This document shows, piece after piece, positions 14,764 through 15,047 of a stretch of 15,047 nucleotides of DNA. The position numbers were made by a program, and so were the translations under genes. Position 1 is the first letter of the stretch; every line of letters begins with the position of its first letter. The stretch is from Candidatus Helarchaeota archaeon. Its GTDB lineage: Archaea > Asgardarchaeota > Lokiarchaeia > Helarchaeales > HEL-GB-A. The notes under the pieces were generated by a model, which saw only the letters and a program-made list of their open reading frames with translations, did no database searches and was not told where the DNA came from. The stretch is from assembly GCA_016840125.1 (NCBI GenBank), contig JAEOSY010000132.1, positions 1 through 15,047 on the forward strand, written 5' to 3'.

Positions 14764-15047
14764 TCAATCACAGAATTGAATCTCGTCTTTCAAATCTAGA
14801 GGACTTAGAGTTGGGATAAACAGCCTCTCATACTCCTTGAGAAGATATCGATCTGTCATTCCTGAGAGATGTTCTCCCAGCCGATCCCGAAATATGGAAG
14901 TCGCTTTTAAAACATTTAATATAACACTTGGAAATTCTTTCGGATTAAGGATAAGATTATCGATATCTTTCTCCAAATCAATTCTTAATTTCCTTATATC
15001 GCTCTTTATCTTGCTAATTTTTTCCTTAACAAAGTTTTCAACATTAT
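14764..15047 (-). CDS. Partial hypothetical protein, 5' end outside window
   Basis: The frame is open from the right window edge to TGA at 14764-14766, so only the C-terminal 93 or so residues are seen. An internal TTG at 14976 could be mistaken for a start, but the upstream in-frame sequence (NFVKEKISKIKSDIRKLRID) is clearly a continuing charged helix, so the true start lies beyond the edge. The visible part is a lysine/glutamate-rich helical segment, then FPSVILNVLKATSIFRDRLG and GMTDRYLLKEYERLF. No membrane segment or cysteine motif is seen. I do not recognise the family. It is separated from the membrane protein operon by about 200 bases. Confidence 0.6.
   Translation of the reverse strand, partial: NVENFVKEKISKIKSDIRKLRIDLEKDIDNLILNPKEFPSVILNVLKATSIFRDRLGEHLSGMTDRYLLKEYERLFIPTLSPLDLKDEIQFCD

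Overview
The window is AT-rich and looks archaeal. Genes are preceded by TATA-like boxes and short GGAG/GAGGT ribosome binding sites, one segment resembles archaeal transcription factor S (TFS), and the largest gene is a cell-surface protein of Ig-like folds with a legumain/caspase-like (clan CD) peptidase domain. An Asgard-type archaeon is plausible but is inference. No rRNA, tRNA or CRISPR array was seen.

Layout. Positions 1-1100 look like mobile-element territory: a truncated unknown gene at the left edge, a tandem 21-bp repeat array, a run of GTTTAC-type repeats, a hairpin repeat that recurs 6.4 kb away, and a helicase gene cut off just after its Walker A motif. Positions 1340-1860 hold an AbrB/MazE-like small gene followed by a decayed reading frame. 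Positions 2209-6975 carry one giant gene: signal peptide, Ig-like ectodomain, 14 DnaJ-type CxxCxGxG motifs, a membrane segment and a C-terminal peptidase with a His/Cys dyad. Positions 6976-7450 are non-coding with two inverted-repeat structures, one being the second copy of the hairpin repeat. Positions 7454-8047 are a PD-(D/E)XK nuclease-like gene broken by one in-frame TAA. On the minus strand, 9782-8152 holds a TPR gene and an AlkD-like gene whose end has been replaced by a GC-rich, TFS-like double zinc ribbon interrupted by TAG. On the plus strand, 9877-11454 is a two-gene operon (serine hydrolase, crotonase), followed by a thioredoxin gene. On the minus strand, 14557-12147 encodes two tandem paralogous polytopic membrane proteins of unknown function, and a truncated unknown gene runs off the right edge.

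How the parts relate. The hydrolase and crotonase genes touch and probably act together on acyl or thioester substrates. The two membrane proteins probably form an operon and perhaps a complex. The giant surface protein stands alone; topology signals favour an outside sensor or adhesive region and an inside peptidase. Several broken genes (helicase, nuclease, AlkD/TFS chimera, AbrB partner) and the repeats mark this as a region that has been rearranged.
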